Assembly (NCBI GenBank): GCA_004359425.1
Contig: PTEU01000001.1
Location: 1,544,502-1,608,501, forward strand
DNA from: Ideonella sp. MAG2
Lineage (GTDB): Bacteria; Pseudomonadota; Gammaproteobacteria; Burkholderiales; Burkholderiaceae_C
Length of the DNA stretch: 64,000 nucleotides
Direction of reading: 5' to 3'
Shown here one piece after another: positions 63,915 to 64,000 of the stretch. Under the pieces are notes generated by a model, which saw nothing but the letters and a program-made list of their open reading frames with translations, did no database searches and was not told the DNA's origin. The translations under genes and the position numbers were made by a program. Positions within the stretch are counted from its first letter, which is position 1; every line of letters starts with the position of its first letter.

Positions 63915-64000
63915 CGCCACAAACGCTGCGGCGCGGCGCACCGCGCGTACACTCAGCAGGTGACCTCATCCTCATCTGCATGACGACGCCACCTCCCGTG

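Noticed and set aside
63980..64000. Start of another gene (ATG at 63980)
   Set aside because: Only seven codons are inside the window and no ribosome site is evident, so it is mentioned in the summary but not annotated.

Overview
The window looks like a chromosome segment of a GC-rich betaproteobacterium of the order Burkholderiales, most likely Comamonadaceae-like. The evidence is codon use, the gts-type sugar importer with an OprB/LamB-type porin, Bug-family binding proteins, the PQQ alcohol-oxidation accessory operon, a DUF1841 gene, and two copies of an intergenic repeat built on CCTTCGAC(A)AGCTCAGG. Genus cannot be fixed from the sequence alone.

Layout. (1) 1-1419 is the 3' part of a GspE/PilB-type ATPase. 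(2) 1471-14427 is an intact locus for PQQ-dependent alcohol oxidation. It has a binding protein and cytochrome c-550 on the minus strand, a sigma-54 activator, a metallohydrolase-like protein, and a tightly coupled plus-strand operon of ten genes: PqqB-like, ABC ATPase, beta-propeller, binding protein, permease, ExbB-like, ExbD-like, membrane protein, lipoprotein and Bug protein. Two near-consensus -24/-12 promoters (2914-2929 minus, 6336-6351 plus) flank the activator gene. (3) 14507-16667 holds a sulfotransferase and a TPR-like exported protein. (4) 17050-28132 is an accessory region: a TonB receptor cut off at its 3' end and joined to a vgrG, a type VI cargo module (trimodular peptidoglycan hydrolase between two exported candidate immunity or accessory proteins), then broken genes. 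(5) 28201-36732 is a sugar-uptake locus: response regulator, truncated kinase, porin, gtsABC plus ATPase, broken AGE-family isomerase. (6) 36847-50075 is mixed: chemoreceptor, TSUP permease, phosphoesterase, universal stress protein, cydAB with a GbsR-like regulator, fatty acid hydroxylase, Hsp70-like and UPF0149 proteins. (7) About 50140-50296 holds a candidate small RNA with its own promoter and a strong terminator. (8) 50459-56714 has a second chemoreceptor, a LysR regulator with a palindromic operator, mmsA and smaller genes. (9) 56805-63035 is the distal part of a flagellar operon, flgGHIJKL. An HDOD protein follows, and a possible new start codon lies at 63980.

The most striking property is the number of broken or joined genes. 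From 19.4 kb to the end there are about fourteen sites where a well-conserved gene stops abruptly and continues as another gene, loses an internal block, or carries a partial duplication. The pairwise joins keep gene order and orientation, as simple deletions would. One site in flgK carries a 34-base copy of the start of flgL inserted at the lesion, one in cydA joins two diverged copies of the same segment 71 bases apart, and one in vgrG is a 291-base tandem duplication. The remaining codons look well kept, so the lesions would be recent if real; chimeric assembly is the main alternative. If they are real, flagellum, sugar kinase, methylmalonate-semialdehyde dehydrogenase and cytochrome bd are probably inactive, while the PQQ locus is intact.
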